DNA of 64,000 bases, taken from the NCBI GenBank assembly GCA_947090765.1, contig OX352322.1:5697001-5761000 (forward strand), read 5' to 3'. Positions 25,729-34,411 of this stretch are shown piece by piece; the stretch's first letter is position 1, and the number at the start of each line of letters is the position of its first letter. Source of the DNA: Pseudomonas sp. MM223. GTDB taxonomy: Bacteria > Pseudomonadota > Gammaproteobacteria > Pseudomonadales > Pseudomonadaceae. Both the position numbers and the translations under genes were made by a program. The notes under the pieces were generated by a model, which searched no databases, had not been told where the DNA came from, and saw only the letters and a list, made by a program, of their open reading frames with translations.

Positions 25729-26354
25729 GCCGGGCTGTCCGGCTGCTGGGCCGGGTGGGCCTTGGCGAATGCCGGGTGACCGGCCGTCAGTGCGGCAACC
25801 CGGAGGATGCGCGGGAAGCTGTCGAGGTCGATGTTGAAGCGCTCGGCGGCATACAGCTGCGGGATCAGGTATACATCCGCCAGCCCCGGTTGCTCACCGA
25901 AACAAAAGCCCTGATCACCAATCAGTTGCTCCACCGCCGCCAACCCCTGGCTGATCCAGTGGCCGATCCACTGGTTGACCTGGCCCTCGTCCTGGCCGGC
26001 CTGGCGAAGCTGGTTGAGTACGCTGACATTGTGCAGCGGATGAATGTCGCAGCCGATTATGGCGGCCACACCACGCACCTTGGCGCGCGCCTCGGCGTTG
26101 GCCGGCAGCAGTGCCGGCTGTGGATAAACCTCTTCCAGGTACTCGATGATCGCGGGTGACTGCACCAGCAATGCACCGCCGTCGGTGCGCAAGGCCGGCA
26201 CGCGGCCCTGCGGGTTGACGGCGACATAACCCGCTCCGCGTTGCTCACCCTGCAACAGGTTGACCGGCAGGGACTGGTAAGCCAGCCCCTTCAGTGCCAG
26301 GGCAATGCGCACCCGGTAGGACGAGGTGGAACGGTAATAGGTGTACAGCTCCAT
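25722..26354 (-). CDS. maiA: Maleylacetoacetate isomerase
   Basis: Glutathione-dependent zeta-class GST of 210 residues that isomerises maleylacetoacetate to fumarylacetoacetate in tyrosine/homogentisate breakdown. The N-terminal thioredoxin-like domain carries the zeta signature YYRSTSSYRVRIALALKGL and the cis-Pro motif GRVPAL, then LVQSPAIIEYLEE. The C-terminal helical domain includes CDIHPLHNVSVL. The usual zeta Cys (SSCSWRVR in plants and animals) is Tyr here, as in many bacterial forms. It is the last gene of the hmgA-fahA-maiA operon, 12 nt after fahA. Confidence 0.93.
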   Translation of the reverse strand: MELYTYYRSTSSYRVRIALALKGLAYQSLPVNLLQGEQRGAGYVAVNPQGRVPALRTDGGALLVQSPAIIEYLEEVYPQPALLPANAEARAKVRGVAAIIGCDIHPLHNVSVLNQLRQAGQDEGQVNQWIGHWISQGLAAVEQLIGDQGFCFGEQPGLADVYLIPQLYAAERFNIDLDSFPRILRVAALTAGHPAFAKAHPAQQPDSPAQ

Positions 26355-26366
26355 GCCCCTGCCTCC

Positions 26367-27659
26367 TCAGTTGGCCGCGATGACCGTGCCACGGCATTCG
26401 CCGAAGCCGATGCTGGCCACGCCGTCACGCGTGCAGCGCGCACGCAGGATGATCTCGTCGCCGTCTTCAAGGAACTTGCGCACCTCGCCGCTGGCAAGCT
26501 CGACTGGCACCTTGCCGCCTTCGGTGATTTCCAGCAGGCTGCCATGCGAACCTGGCGTAGCACCCGACAATGTGCCCGAACCGAACAGGTCACCCGGTTG
26601 CAGCTGGCAACCATTGACGCTGTGGTGCGCCACCAGCTGCGCCACGGTCCAGTACATGCTGCGGGTGTTGCTAAGGGTCAGGCGGTGCGGGGCAACACCC
26701 TGCTCGCGCATGCGCTCGGTCAGCAGCAGCACTTCAAGCTCGATATCAAATGCACCGGCGGCCTGATCGCGCTTGTCCAGCAGGTACGACAGCGGCTGCG
26801 GGTCGCCTTCCGGGCGTGCCGGCTGGGCGCAGCGGAACGGCTCCAGCGCTTCGGCGGTGACCACCCAGGGCGAGATGGTGGTGATGAAGCTTTTGGACAA
26901 GAACGGCCCCAATGGCTGGTATTCCCAAGCCTGGATGTCACGCGCCGACCAGTCGTTGAGCAGGCACAGGCCGGCTACGTGCTCGGCCGCATCGCCAATC
27001 GGGATGGCCTGGCCCATGTCATTGCCCTGGCCAATCCAGATGCCCAGTTCCAGTTCGTAGTCCAGCCGGGCGCAAGGGCCGAAGCTAGGCTCGGTGTGCC
27101 CGGCCGGCAAGGTCTGGCCCTTGGGCCGGCGCACATCGGTGCCGGACGGGCGAATGGTGGAAGCGCGGCCGTGATAACCGATTGGCACGTACTTGTAGTT
27201 GGGCAGCAGCGGGTTGTCGGGGCGGAACAGCTTGCCCACGTTCTTGGCGTGTTCGATACCCACGTAGAAGTCGGTGTAGTCACCAATCTGCGCAGGTACA
27301 TGCAACTGGCAGGCGCTGGCCGGGTACAGCGCGGCTTGCAGCGCCGCCTGGTGTTCGCTGTGTTCGCCAAGCAACACCTGCAAGCGCTCGCGCAGGGCCA
27401 CACGGGCGCTGCGGCCCAGCGCAAAGAATGCATTCAGCGCACCACCGCGGGTGGCTTCGACGGCGGCCTTGGCGGCGCCTTCGAACAGGCCGGCGGCCAG
27501 TACCGCCTCCAGGTCAAGGATCGCGTCGCCGATGGCCACGCCACAGCGTTTGGCTTCACCCGGCCGGCTGAAGATACCCAATGGCAGGTTCTGCAGCGGG
27601 AAGTCGCTGTGCCCGTTGGCGTGCTCGACCCAGCTACGGGCATTGGCAGTGTGGTTCAT
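26367..27659 (-). CDS. fahA: Fumarylacetoacetase
   Basis: Hydrolase of 430 residues that splits fumarylacetoacetate to fumarate and acetoacetate. The metal-site segments are present: DFYVGIEHAKNVGKLFRP, LDYELELGIWIGQGN and NDWSARDIQAWEYQPLGPF, with HGRASTIRPSG between the first two. Length matches the family (about 420-430). It lies 3 nt downstream of hmgA and is the second gene of the operon; P. putida literature also calls it hmgB. No defects are visible. Confidence 0.94.
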   Translation of the reverse strand: MNHTANARSWVEHANGHSDFPLQNLPLGIFSRPGEAKRCGVAIGDAILDLEAVLAAGLFEGAAKAAVEATRGGALNAFFALGRSARVALRERLQVLLGEHSEHQAALQAALYPASACQLHVPAQIGDYTDFYVGIEHAKNVGKLFRPDNPLLPNYKYVPIGYHGRASTIRPSGTDVRRPKGQTLPAGHTEPSFGPCARLDYELELGIWIGQGNDMGQAIPIGDAAEHVAGLCLLNDWSARDIQAWEYQPLGPFLSKSFITTISPWVVTAEALEPFRCAQPARPEGDPQPLSYLLDKRDQAAGAFDIELEVLLLTERMREQGVAPHRLTLSNTRSMYWTVAQLVAHHSVNGCQLQPGDLFGSGTLSGATPGSHGSLLEITEGGKVPVELASGEVRKFLEDGDEIILRARCTRDGVASIGFGECRGTVIAAN

Positions 27660-27662
27660 CGG

Positions 27663-28964
27663 TTATCTCCGGTTCGGGTTGAAGGTGCTCGGCAAGGTGG
27701 CCCAGCAACTATCGTAGTCGGCCTGCAATTGCGGGCATTCAAGGGCTTGCTGGCTCGGGCGCAGCACTTGGCTGGTCTCGAACATGAAGGCCATGGTGTT
27801 GTCGATCTTGTGCGGCGCCAGGTCGGCGGCAATGGCTTTTTCGCAGGTTTCGGCGTCAGGGCCGTGGGCGCTCATCACCCCGTGCAGCGAGGCACCACCG
27901 GGCAGGAAGCCCTCGGCCTTGGCATCGTAGGCACCGCTGATCAGGCCCATGAACTCGTTCATCAGGTTGCGGTGGAACCATGGTGGACGGAAGGTGTTCT
28001 CGGCCACCATCCAGCGTGGCGGGAAGATCACGAAATCCATGTTGGCCAGGCCATGCACGCTGGTCGGCGAAGTCAGCACGGTGAAGATCGATGGGTCCGG
28101 GTGGTCGAAGCTGACGGTACCGATGGTGTTGAAACGGCGCAGGTCGTATTTGTACGGCACGTTGCTGCCGTGCCAGGCCACCACATCCAGCGGCGAGTGC
28201 TGCAGTTGGCAGGCCCAGTGTTCGCCGAGGAACTTCTGCACCAGTTGCACCGGCCCATCGGCCTCTTCGTAATGCGCCACCGGGGTGAGGAAGTCGCGCG
28301 GGTTGGCCAGGCCGTTGCTGCCGATCGGGCCCAGTTCCGGAATGCGCAGCGGTGCACCGTGGTTTTCGGCGATATAGCCACGGGCCTGGCCGTCGAGCAG
28401 TTCGACGCGGAACTTCATGCCGCGCGGAATCACCGCAATTTCGAGGGGTTCGACTTCCATCACACCCAGTTCGGTGGCAATGCGCAGGCGCCCCTGTTCC
28501 GGCACCACCAGCAGTTCACCATCGGCATTGAAGAACACCCGTTCCATGCAACGGTTGGCGCGGTAGATGTAGATGCTCACACCGGCCGGCTTCTGCGCCG
28601 GGGCGTTGGCCACCATGGGCAGCCAGCCTTCGATGAAATCGGTCGGCTCGGCAGGCATCGGCTGGGGGCTCCAACGCAGGCGGTTGGGGTTGATGGCCCC
28701 CAGCGGCCCGGTCAGCGGCTGGCGCGCCAGGCGCTCGAAACGCGGGTGCAATGCAGAGGGGCGAATACGATACAACCAGGTACGGCGCAGCTCGCTGCGG
28801 GCCATGGTGAACGCCGTGCCCGAAAGCAACTCGGCATACAGCCCGTAGGGCGCCTTCTGTGGCGAGTTCTGCCCGACCGGCAAGGCCCCTGGCAGCGCTT
28901 CGCTGGCAAACTCGTTACCAAAGCCGCTTAGGTAGTGAAGGTCGGGTGATGTGTCGCGATTCAT
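27663..28964 (-). CDS. hmgA: Homogentisate 1,2-dioxygenase
   Basis: Non-haem Fe(II) dioxygenase of 433 residues that opens the homogentisate ring to maleylacetoacetate. The N-terminal start [19 protein letters not shown] and the C-terminal iron-site region with [16 protein letters not shown] and [17 protein letters not shown] are intact, giving the two His and one Glu ligands expected of the family. CCGGAGG lies upstream of the ATG. It is the first gene of the operon, and a palindromic operator for HmgR lies in the divergent promoter. Confidence 0.95.
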   Translation of the reverse strand: MNRDTSPDLHYLSGFGNEFASEALPGALPVGQNSPQKAPYGLYAELLSGTAFTMARSELRRTWLYRIRPSALHPRFERLARQPLTGPLGAINPNRLRWSPQPMPAEPTDFIEGWLPMVANAPAQKPAGVSIYIYRANRCMERVFFNADGELLVVPEQGRLRIATELGVMEVEPLEIAVIPRGMKFRVELLDGQARGYIAENHGAPLRIPELGPIGSNGLANPRDFLTPVAHYEEADGPVQLVQKFLGEHWACQLQHSPLDVVAWHGSNVPYKYDLRRFNTIGTVSFDHPDPSIFTVLTSPTSVHGLANMDFVIFPPRWMVAENTFRPPWFHRNLMNEFMGLISGAYDAKAEGFLPGGASLHGVMSAHGPDAETCEKAIAADLAPHKIDNTMAFMFETSQVLRPSQQALECPQLQADYDSCWATLPSTFNPNRR

Positions 28965-29049
28965 CGATGCCTCCGGGCTCTGGCCGAGCCGTTGCTGGCA
29001 GTTGGCTGCTGGCCCGATGCGGGGTGGCAGCGCGTCTGCATTGTTTTTA

Positions 29050-29066
29050 TCGTAATCAGATTACGA
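29050..29066. promoter_or_regulatory. HmgR operator candidate (17-bp palindrome)
   Basis: TCGTAATCAGATTACGA is a perfect palindrome around a central A in the hmgA/hmgR divergent region. A related imperfect copy, CGTAATTTGCTACG, follows at 29071-29084. IclR-type HmgR represses hmg genes in P. putida; the position fits. Confidence 0.75.
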
Positions 29067-29132
29067 ATAACGTAATTTGCTACGCGCATGGCGTCAAGCT
29101 ATAAAGGCGCGACTCGAAGAATCCGGAAGCAG

Positions 29133-29921
29133 ATGTCCATGACCAAAGCCAGCCCCTCCGCCGACAACGGCAAGCAGAAAGTCCGCTCGGCGGAGGTTGG
29201 CACAGACATCCTCAAAGCCCTTGCCGAGCTCTCCCCTTCAACTTCGCTGTCACGCCTGTCGGAACACGTACAGATGCCGGCCAGCAAAGTGCACCGCTAC
29301 CTGCAGGCGCTGATTGCCAGCGGCTTTGCCGAACAGGATGCGGCCACCAACCATTACGGCCTGGGCCGTGAGGCCTTGCGAGTGGGGTTGGCGGCACTGG
29401 GCAGCATCGATGTGCTGAAGATTGCCGCGTTGCCGCTGTCGCAACTGCGCGACGAACTGAACGAGAGCTGCTTCATTGCGGTGTGGGGCAACCAGGGGGC
29501 AACCGTGGTCAGCATTGAACCGGCGGTGCGTGCAGTCACCGTGGTCACGCAGATGGGCTCGGTGCTGCCACTGCTCACCTCGTCCACCGGCCTGGTGTTC
29601 GCCGCCTACCTGCCCGAACGTGAAACCGTGGAGCTGCGTGACCGTGAACTGGCCGCCCTTCAACACAACGCGGACGATTACCAGGCCATATTGGCCGGCA
29701 TTCGCGAACGCGGCCTGCACCACGTGCACGGGCTGCTGATGCCGGGTGTGGATGCGCTGTCTGCGCCCGTGTTCAATGCCATGGGGCAGGTGGCGGCAGT
29801 GATGACCGTGGTCGGGCCGACGTCGATCTTCCACGCCGACGAACATGGCCCGGCGGCGCAACGGCTGCTGGCGGCAGCGCGGGAAACCAGCTGGCGCATG
29901 GGCTATTCGCCTGCGGCCTGA
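29133..29921 (+). CDS. hmgR: IclR-family repressor of homogentisate catabolism
   Basis: An IclR-type regulator of 262 residues. The N-terminal winged helix-turn-helix is VGTDILKALAELSPSTSLSR and LSEHVQMPASKVHRYLQALI, and the C-terminal effector domain contains GATVVSIEPAVRAVTVV, PLLTSSTGLVFAAYL and MPGVDALSAPVFNAMG. It is divergent from hmgA over a palindromic operator and is expected to release DNA when homogentisate binds. The ATG at 29133 has GGAAG close upstream; an ATG at 29139 is nearly as good. Confidence 0.92.
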   Translation: MSMTKASPSADNGKQKVRSAEVGTDILKALAELSPSTSLSRLSEHVQMPASKVHRYLQALIASGFAEQDAATNHYGLGREALRVGLAALGSIDVLKIAALPLSQLRDELNESCFIAVWGNQGATVVSIEPAVRAVTVVTQMGSVLPLLTSSTGLVFAAYLPERETVELRDRELAALQHNADDYQAILAGIRERGLHHVHGLLMPGVDALSAPVFNAMGQVAAVMTVVGPTSIFHADEHGPAAQRLLAAARETSWRMGYSPAA

Positions 29922-30100
29922 GCGGCTGCGGCACTATTGCCCGATACGTAAAGGTGAATGTCATAAGCCGCTATTTTTCCTACGGGATCAAGCGCTTATT
30001 CTTTACTCACTGGCCGGCATGAAGGGCTCTCCCCCCGCTCTTCAGGCCTGCGAGGTTCACCGACGTAGATTTTGAAGCTCCTTGATCTGACGTCTCGATT

Positions 30101-30129
30101 GGCCGCTGCGGCTTGCAGCGGCCTTTTTT
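30101..30129 (+). terminator. Intrinsic terminator downstream of hmgR
   Basis: A 9-bp perfect stem (GGCCGCTGC at 30101-30109, GCAGCGGCC at 30115-30123) is followed by eight T. It lies 180 nt after the hmgR stop, so either hmgR has a long 3' UTR or a separate short transcript ends here. Confidence 0.9.
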
Positions 30130-30189
30130 TTGCCCTGAAAAACCTGCACTCGCGGCTGGCTGACGCCTACAATGTTCTGTGCAAGCCTT

Positions 30190-31101
30190 CTAGAGTGGGT
30201 ACTTCTGCAGGTTGGCCATCATCTGCTGCAATGCCTGCAAGCTGTCCTGTGGGTGCACCGCCCCCTCAAAGTCGCCGATCCGTGCCCAGTTCTCGGCCAC
30301 CTGCTCCGGGGTAAAACCTTCGCGCGGATCAAAGCCTACCCCCAGGCTGCGCTCCCAACGCACCTTGCCCACCCAGCCGCCGCCCACCTCAAACAGCTCA
30401 CCCGTGCCCTGGCACTGCTCGCTGCCCAGGTACACCACCAGCGGGCTCACCAGTTCGGGCTTGAGCCGCTCGAATACCTGGGGCGGGATCAGCCCTTCGG
30501 TCATGCGGGTGCCACCGGTGGGGGCAATGGCGTTGACCAGGATGCCGTGCTTGCGCCCCTCGATCGCCAGGGTGCGGGTTAGCCCGTACAGGCCCAGCTT
30601 GGCCATGCCGTAGTTGGCCTGGCCGAAATTGCCGTAGATGCCGGAGGTAGAGGCGGTGAAGATCACCCGCCCCCAGTTCTGCTCGCGCAGATGCGGCCAG
30701 GCCGCGCGGGTGACTTTGTAGGCCCCTTCGACATGCACTTGGTAAACCTGCTCCCAGTCGCTGTCGTCCATCTTGTGGAACGTCTTGTCACGCAGAATAC
30801 CTGCGTTGTTCACCAGCACATCGACCCGGCCGAAGCTGTCCATGGCCTGCTCGACGATACGTGCACCATTGCTGACCGAGTCGTGGTTGGCGATGGCGAT
30901 GCCACCGGCGGCGCGGATCTCCTCCACCACCCGGTCAGCGGCCGAGGCGCTGGCACCTTCACCGTGGGTAGAGCCGCCGAGGTCGTTCACCACCACCCTG
31001 GCACCACGTGCGGCGAACAGCAGCGCATGGGCACGGCCCAGGCCACCGCCAGCTCCGGTGACGATCACCACGCGATCTTGCAAACGGACAGGCACGCTCA
31101 T
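30190..31101 (-). CDS. Short-chain dehydrogenase/reductase (3-hydroxyacyl-CoA dehydrogenase type)
   Basis: SDR of 303 residues. The nucleotide motif is VTGAGGGLGRAHALLFAARG, NAG is in VLVNNAGILRD, and the catalytic set is Ser in ASTSGIYG with Tyr/Lys in NYGMAKLGLYGL. The insertion NDLGGSTHGEGAS and the long C-terminal tail (VGFDPREGFTPEQVAENWAR) resemble the dehydrogenase part of multifunctional enzyme 2, suggesting a 3-hydroxyacyl-CoA or steroid-like substrate. The ATG at 31101 has GGAG 8 nt upstream; a TTG two codons earlier is less likely. It sits 114 nt downstream of the alpha/beta hydrolase gene on the same strand. Confidence 0.85.
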   Translation of the reverse strand: MSVPVRLQDRVVIVTGAGGGLGRAHALLFAARGARVVVNDLGGSTHGEGASASAADRVVEEIRAAGGIAIANHDSVSNGARIVEQAMDSFGRVDVLVNNAGILRDKTFHKMDDSDWEQVYQVHVEGAYKVTRAAWPHLREQNWGRVIFTASTSGIYGNFGQANYGMAKLGLYGLTRTLAIEGRKHGILVNAIAPTGGTRMTEGLIPPQVFERLKPELVSPLVVYLGSEQCQGTGELFEVGGGWVGKVRWERSLGVGFDPREGFTPEQVAENWARIGDFEGAVHPQDSLQALQQMMANLQKYPL

Positions 31102-31215
31102 GCTCAAGGCTCCAGGCAGGTTCAGGTCAGCCGAGTGTCCGCCGCCAGCGGCAGGCGGACAATCAAGCTCACGCAGGCTGAATGCCTGGCAATAACGCAG
31201 GGCGATGTGGCCCCG

Positions 31216-32121
31216 TCAGGACCACGCCACCTTCTGCTGATAGAAACTCACAGGCTGTTCACGAAAGGCCAGGTAGTGGCGCAGCACCTGCACCGGCGCT
31301 TCGGTGTGCGGGTAATGGCCGATGCCCTGCAACTGCACGGTGTCCGGCTCCGGCACCAGTTGCCGGTAACGCTCCAGCATGTGCCCGCCGGAAAGCGGGT
31401 CGACCACGCCATTGATGAACCGTAGGGGTACGCCTTTGCGCTGCATCGCCCCAACCCAGCGTTCGCGGTGCAACCTGCGCTCAGGCAGGTAGCTCACCAG
31501 CTTGTGCAGGATGCGCGTGCCCCGGTTGGCGGCGATCAGGCTCCAGAAATCGTCCAGGGCACTTTCGCTGGGGTGGGTGCAGGGGCCGTAGACCTGGGTC
31601 ACGTTGCGCACCAGGTCGTCGCGCCCGAACGAGCGCCCGACCAGCCAGCCGAACCGGCTGAGCAGCAGCTTCTGGATCAGCAGCATGCGGCAGCTTTCGG
31701 GGAACAGCCCACTGTTGAGAAACACGCAGCTGGCAATGTCGACACGCTGCTCATAGTGCCGAGCCAGCAGCTCCTGGGCCACGCTGCCGCCGTAATCGTG
31801 GGCCAGCAGGTGCACCGCTTGGTCCACCTGCAGGTGGCTGAGCAGGGCCTGCTGCAAGTCTGCCTGCTCCATCAGGCTGTAGGCGTGATCGACCGGTTTG
31901 GCCGAATCGCCAAAGCCGAGCATGTCGCAGGCGATTACCCGGAAGCGCTGGGTCAAAGGCCCCCACAGGTAGTGCCAGTCCCAGCTGGCGGTGGGGAAGC
32001 CGTGTAACAGAAGCAGGGGCTCTCCTTGCCCTGCGGTCCAGTAGCGGATGCTCTGGCCCCGGAACGTGAAACTCTGTCCCCGGGTACGCCAGACGCACAA
32101 TGGAATTTCGGCCATAGGCAT
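31216..32121 (-). CDS. Alpha/beta hydrolase with Asp nucleophile (epoxide hydrolase/dehalogenase type)
   Basis: An alpha/beta hydrolase of about 301 residues. The oxyanion motif is LLLLHGFPTASWDW and the nucleophile elbow reads LLAHDYGGSVAQ, so Asp is the nucleophile as in epoxide hydrolases and haloalkane dehalogenases. The acid (INGVVDPLSGG) and His (GIGHYPHTEAP) follow in order. The substrate is unknown. Start choice is uncertain: ATG at 32121 or 32115, neither with a strong ribosome site; a GTG at 32184 would add 21 residues. It may form a transcription unit with the SDR downstream. Confidence 0.78.
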   Translation of the reverse strand: MPMAEIPLCVWRTRGQSFTFRGQSIRYWTAGQGEPLLLLHGFPTASWDWHYLWGPLTQRFRVIACDMLGFGDSAKPVDHAYSLMEQADLQQALLSHLQVDQAVHLLAHDYGGSVAQELLARHYEQRVDIASCVFLNSGLFPESCRMLLIQKLLLSRFGWLVGRSFGRDDLVRNVTQVYGPCTHPSESALDDFWSLIAANRGTRILHKLVSYLPERRLHRERWVGAMQRKGVPLRFINGVVDPLSGGHMLERYRQLVPEPDTVQLQGIGHYPHTEAPVQVLRHYLAFREQPVSFYQQKVAWS

Positions 32122-32297
32122 CAGAACAGTCCCGGTGAAGTGGTGTTGGCGGAATAGGGCAAGGCTGCGGTCATTGCATGTCACCTCGGCACATACATGT
32201 GCTCTCTATGTCGAGGCAGAGTCTAGCCAGCAGCCCATGGGCTGAAACTTGCGTTGCCAGCCAGCTTGATGACTGAGCGAGTCAGTGGCACGAACGG

Positions 32298-32984
32298 TCA
32301 GAGCAGCATGGCCAGCAGCGGTGCCGCGAACAGGTTCAACAGCCCGGTCAGGACCATGACCAGGCCGGCCACCGAGCCTTCCTCGCGGCCCACTTCCTGT
32401 GCCCGGCTGACCCCGGCACCATGCGCCCCAACGCCAAACAGCGCACCCCGTGCCAGCGGCGTGCGCAGCGGTAGCCAGCGCAGCAGCACGCCACCGAACA
32501 TGGCGCCAAGCACGCCAGTGAACATCACGAATACCGCTGTCAGCTCCGGCACGCCACCCAGGTCATGGGCCAAGGGCATGGCAAACGGCGTGGTGATCGA
32601 ACGCGGCACCAGCGACAGGCTGGTCGCGTTGTCCAGCGCCAGCAAGTGCGCCAGCCCCCAGGAGCTGGCAATCGAGGCACTGCTGCCGGCTATCATGCCC
32701 ATCATCAGTGCCGGCCAATGGCGCGCCAGCATCGCCCGCTGCTGCCAGATCGGCACCGCAAAGGCCACGGTCACCGGGCCGAGCACGCCCATCAGCCAGT
32801 GGGTGTTGCGCGCATACTCGGCATACGCCGTGTGCAGCGGCACCGCCACCGCAAGCAACAGCACCGGAACCAGGATCAACGGCGACAACACGTAGCGCCC
32901 GCTGCGCCGGTACAGCCAGCGGCTGCCCAGGTAGGCCAGCAAGGTCAGGGCCAGCCAGAACAGTGGCATGGGTTCAAGGCTCAT
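32298..32984 (-). CDS. lrgB: LrgB/CidB-family membrane protein
   Basis: A 228-residue integral membrane protein of the LrgB family with about six to seven helices. Family landmarks include WLMGVLGPVTVAFAVPIW, SSASIASSWGLAHLLALD, SLVPRSITTPFAMPLA and FGVGAHGAGVSRAQEVG. With LrgA it forms a holin-like or metabolite (pyruvate/acetate-linked) export pair in other bacteria; which applies here is unknown. Its start overlaps the lrgA end by 11 nt, so the pair is co-translated. Confidence 0.88.
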   Translation of the reverse strand: MSLEPMPLFWLALTLLAYLGSRWLYRRSGRYVLSPLILVPVLLLAVAVPLHTAYAEYARNTHWLMGVLGPVTVAFAVPIWQQRAMLARHWPALMMGMIAGSSASIASSWGLAHLLALDNATSLSLVPRSITTPFAMPLAHDLGGVPELTAVFVMFTGVLGAMFGGVLLRWLPLRTPLARGALFGVGAHGAGVSRAQEVGREEGSVAGLVMVLTGLLNLFAAPLLAMLL

Positions 32985-33360
32985 GGCGCAGGCTCCAGCG
33001 GCATACCAGTTCCACGGTGAGCGCGGTCACTACCATCACCATCAGCGTGCTCACGGCGATCACCAGCAGGATGCGCCAGCCCTCCTCACGGATCAGCGAG
33101 CCGTAGTCGAGCAGGCTCATCAGCGCCGGGATGAAGAACAGCAGCATCTCGGCCATCAACCAGCCGGCGCCCAGTTGCAGCATGGCCGGCTTGAGCACAC
33201 CTGAGGCAAACAGTACCAACAGCAATGCCAGGCCCATCACACCACCGGGGATCGGCCAGCCCAGCCAGGTGGCAAGCTGGCCGCCAAGCAGGAACAGGGC
33301 ACAAAGAATCGCCAGCTCGACAAGCAGGCGCAGGGCTTTCTTCAATAACGCGGGTTTCAT
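32974..33360 (-). CDS. lrgA: LrgA/CidA-family holin-like membrane protein
   Basis: A 128-residue membrane protein with four helices (LVELAILCALFLLGGQLATW, IPGGVMGLALLLVLFASG, GWLMAEMLLFFIPALMSL, ILLVIAVSTLMVMVVTALTV). The PGGVMGL motif is typical of LrgA/CidA. I start at the ATG at 33360 with GAGGA upstream; a longer frame reaches 33438 but runs through the promoter. The divergent LysR gene 98 nt away is probably its regulator, as with CidR in Gram-positives. Confidence 0.86.
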   Translation of the reverse strand: MKPALLKKALRLLVELAILCALFLLGGQLATWLGWPIPGGVMGLALLLVLFASGVLKPAMLQLGAGWLMAEMLLFFIPALMSLLDYGSLIREEGWRILLVIAVSTLMVMVVTALTVELVCRWSLRHEP

Positions 33361-33436
33361 GGCAGGGGTTCCTCGACAGGCCCTCATTTTAAGATTCGGC
33401 TGTCTAGGCCAGAAGCGAATTGTTAGACTGATAGCC

Positions 33437-33451
33437 ATTCCAGAATGGAAT
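33437..33451. promoter_or_regulatory. LysR operator candidate (ATTCCA-GAA-TGGAAT)
   Basis: A 15-bp palindrome with perfect 6-bp arms ends 7 nt before the LysR start codon, in the gap shared with lrgA. It has the T-N11-A pattern of LysR binding sites and is likely autoregulatory. Confidence 0.55.
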
Positions 33452-33458
33452 TCAGACC

Positions 33459-34340
33459 ATGGAATTCAAACAGCTGCGCAGCTTTATCGAAGTGGTCCAC
33501 CGCGGTGGCTTTACCCAGGCGGCGCAGACGCTGCACATCAGCCAGTCGGCGGTGAGCAAGCAGGTGGCCCAGCTGGAGCAAGATGTGGGCCAGCCGCTTC
33601 TGGAACGCCAGGCCTCGCAGCTGCACCTGACGGCTGCCGGGCGCATTGTGCTGGAACGTGGCGAGGCCTTGCTGCGCCAGCGTCAGGCACTGCTGAACGA
33701 GCTGGACGACCTGAGCCAGATGGAGCGTGGCGAATTGCGCCTGGGCTTGCCGATGCTGGGCAGTGACGCCTTGTTCGCCGGTTTGTTCGCCGAGTATCGG
33801 CGGCGTCACCCGAACATATCGATCCAGTTGCTCGAAGGCGGCAGCCGCAGCGTCGAGCAGGCGGTCAGGAGTGGCGAACTGGAACTGGGTGGCAGCCTGA
33901 CGCCCAGCGACGAGGCGTTCGACTACCAGCCGTTTTGCAACGAACCGCTCGAAGCCCTATTGCCGGCTGGCCATGCCTTGGCTGGCCTGGAGGGGGTGGA
34001 GCTGGGGCAACTGGCCGATACGCCGTTCCTGCTGTATCAGCGCAGCTTCGTGCTCAATGACCGGCTGCTGAAAGCGTGCCAGCAGCAAGGGTTTACCCCG
34101 AAGGAAGGCGGGCGCAGTGGGCAGGCGGATTTTTTGGCCGCGCTGGTGGCAGCAGGCCAGGGCGTGGTGCTGCTGCCCCAGGTGGTGGCAAAAGCGCTGG
34201 AGCGCCCCGGGGTGGTGCGTTTGCCGCTGCGTTCGCCGCAGGACCTGCGTTGGGACATTGCCTTTATCTGGCGGCGCGGGGCCTACCTGTCACGGGCGGC
34301 GCAGGCGTGGTTGGCCCTGTTACGCGAGCCCCACAGCTAA
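33459..34340 (+). CDS. LysR-family regulator (divergent from lrgAB)
   Basis: A 293-residue LysR-type regulator. The winged helix-turn-helix is LRSFIEVVHRGGFTQAAQTL then SQSAVSKQVAQLEQDVGQP, followed by the linker helix and a periplasmic-binding-like effector domain (GELRLGLPMLGSDALFAGL, GELELGGSLTPSDEAF, ALVAAGQGVVLLPQVVAK). Its position opposite lrgAB suggests it controls that pair in response to a metabolite such as acetate or pyruvate, by analogy with CidR. A single REP-like hairpin lies just downstream. Confidence 0.87.
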   Translation: MEFKQLRSFIEVVHRGGFTQAAQTLHISQSAVSKQVAQLEQDVGQPLLERQASQLHLTAAGRIVLERGEALLRQRQALLNELDDLSQMERGELRLGLPMLGSDALFAGLFAEYRRRHPNISIQLLEGGSRSVEQAVRSGELELGGSLTPSDEAFDYQPFCNEPLEALLPAGHALAGLEGVELGQLADTPFLLYQRSFVLNDRLLKACQQQGFTPKEGGRSGQADFLAALVAAGQGVVLLPQVVAKALERPGVVRLPLRSPQDLRWDIAFIWRRGAYLSRAAQAWLALLREPHS

Positions 34341-34348
34341 CACGCTTT

Positions 34349-34390
34349 TTTGTGGGAGCGGCCTTGCGTCGCGAAAGGCCGGTCCCACAA
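34349..34390. repeat. Single REP-like hairpin
   Basis: TGTGGGAGCGGCCTT and a near complement (AAGGCCGGTCCCACA) form an imperfect hairpin preceded by a run of seven T. It lies between convergent genes and could stop leftward transcription of the flavodoxin gene. Confidence 0.75.
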
Positions 34391-34411
34391 AGGCCCGTGC
34401 CTGGCCTGGAG

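Noticed and set aside
26241..28931. Very long open frame (896 codons) on the plus strand across hmgA and fahA
   Set aside because: It is the antisense shadow of two well-defined enzymes in high-GC DNA and has no family features.
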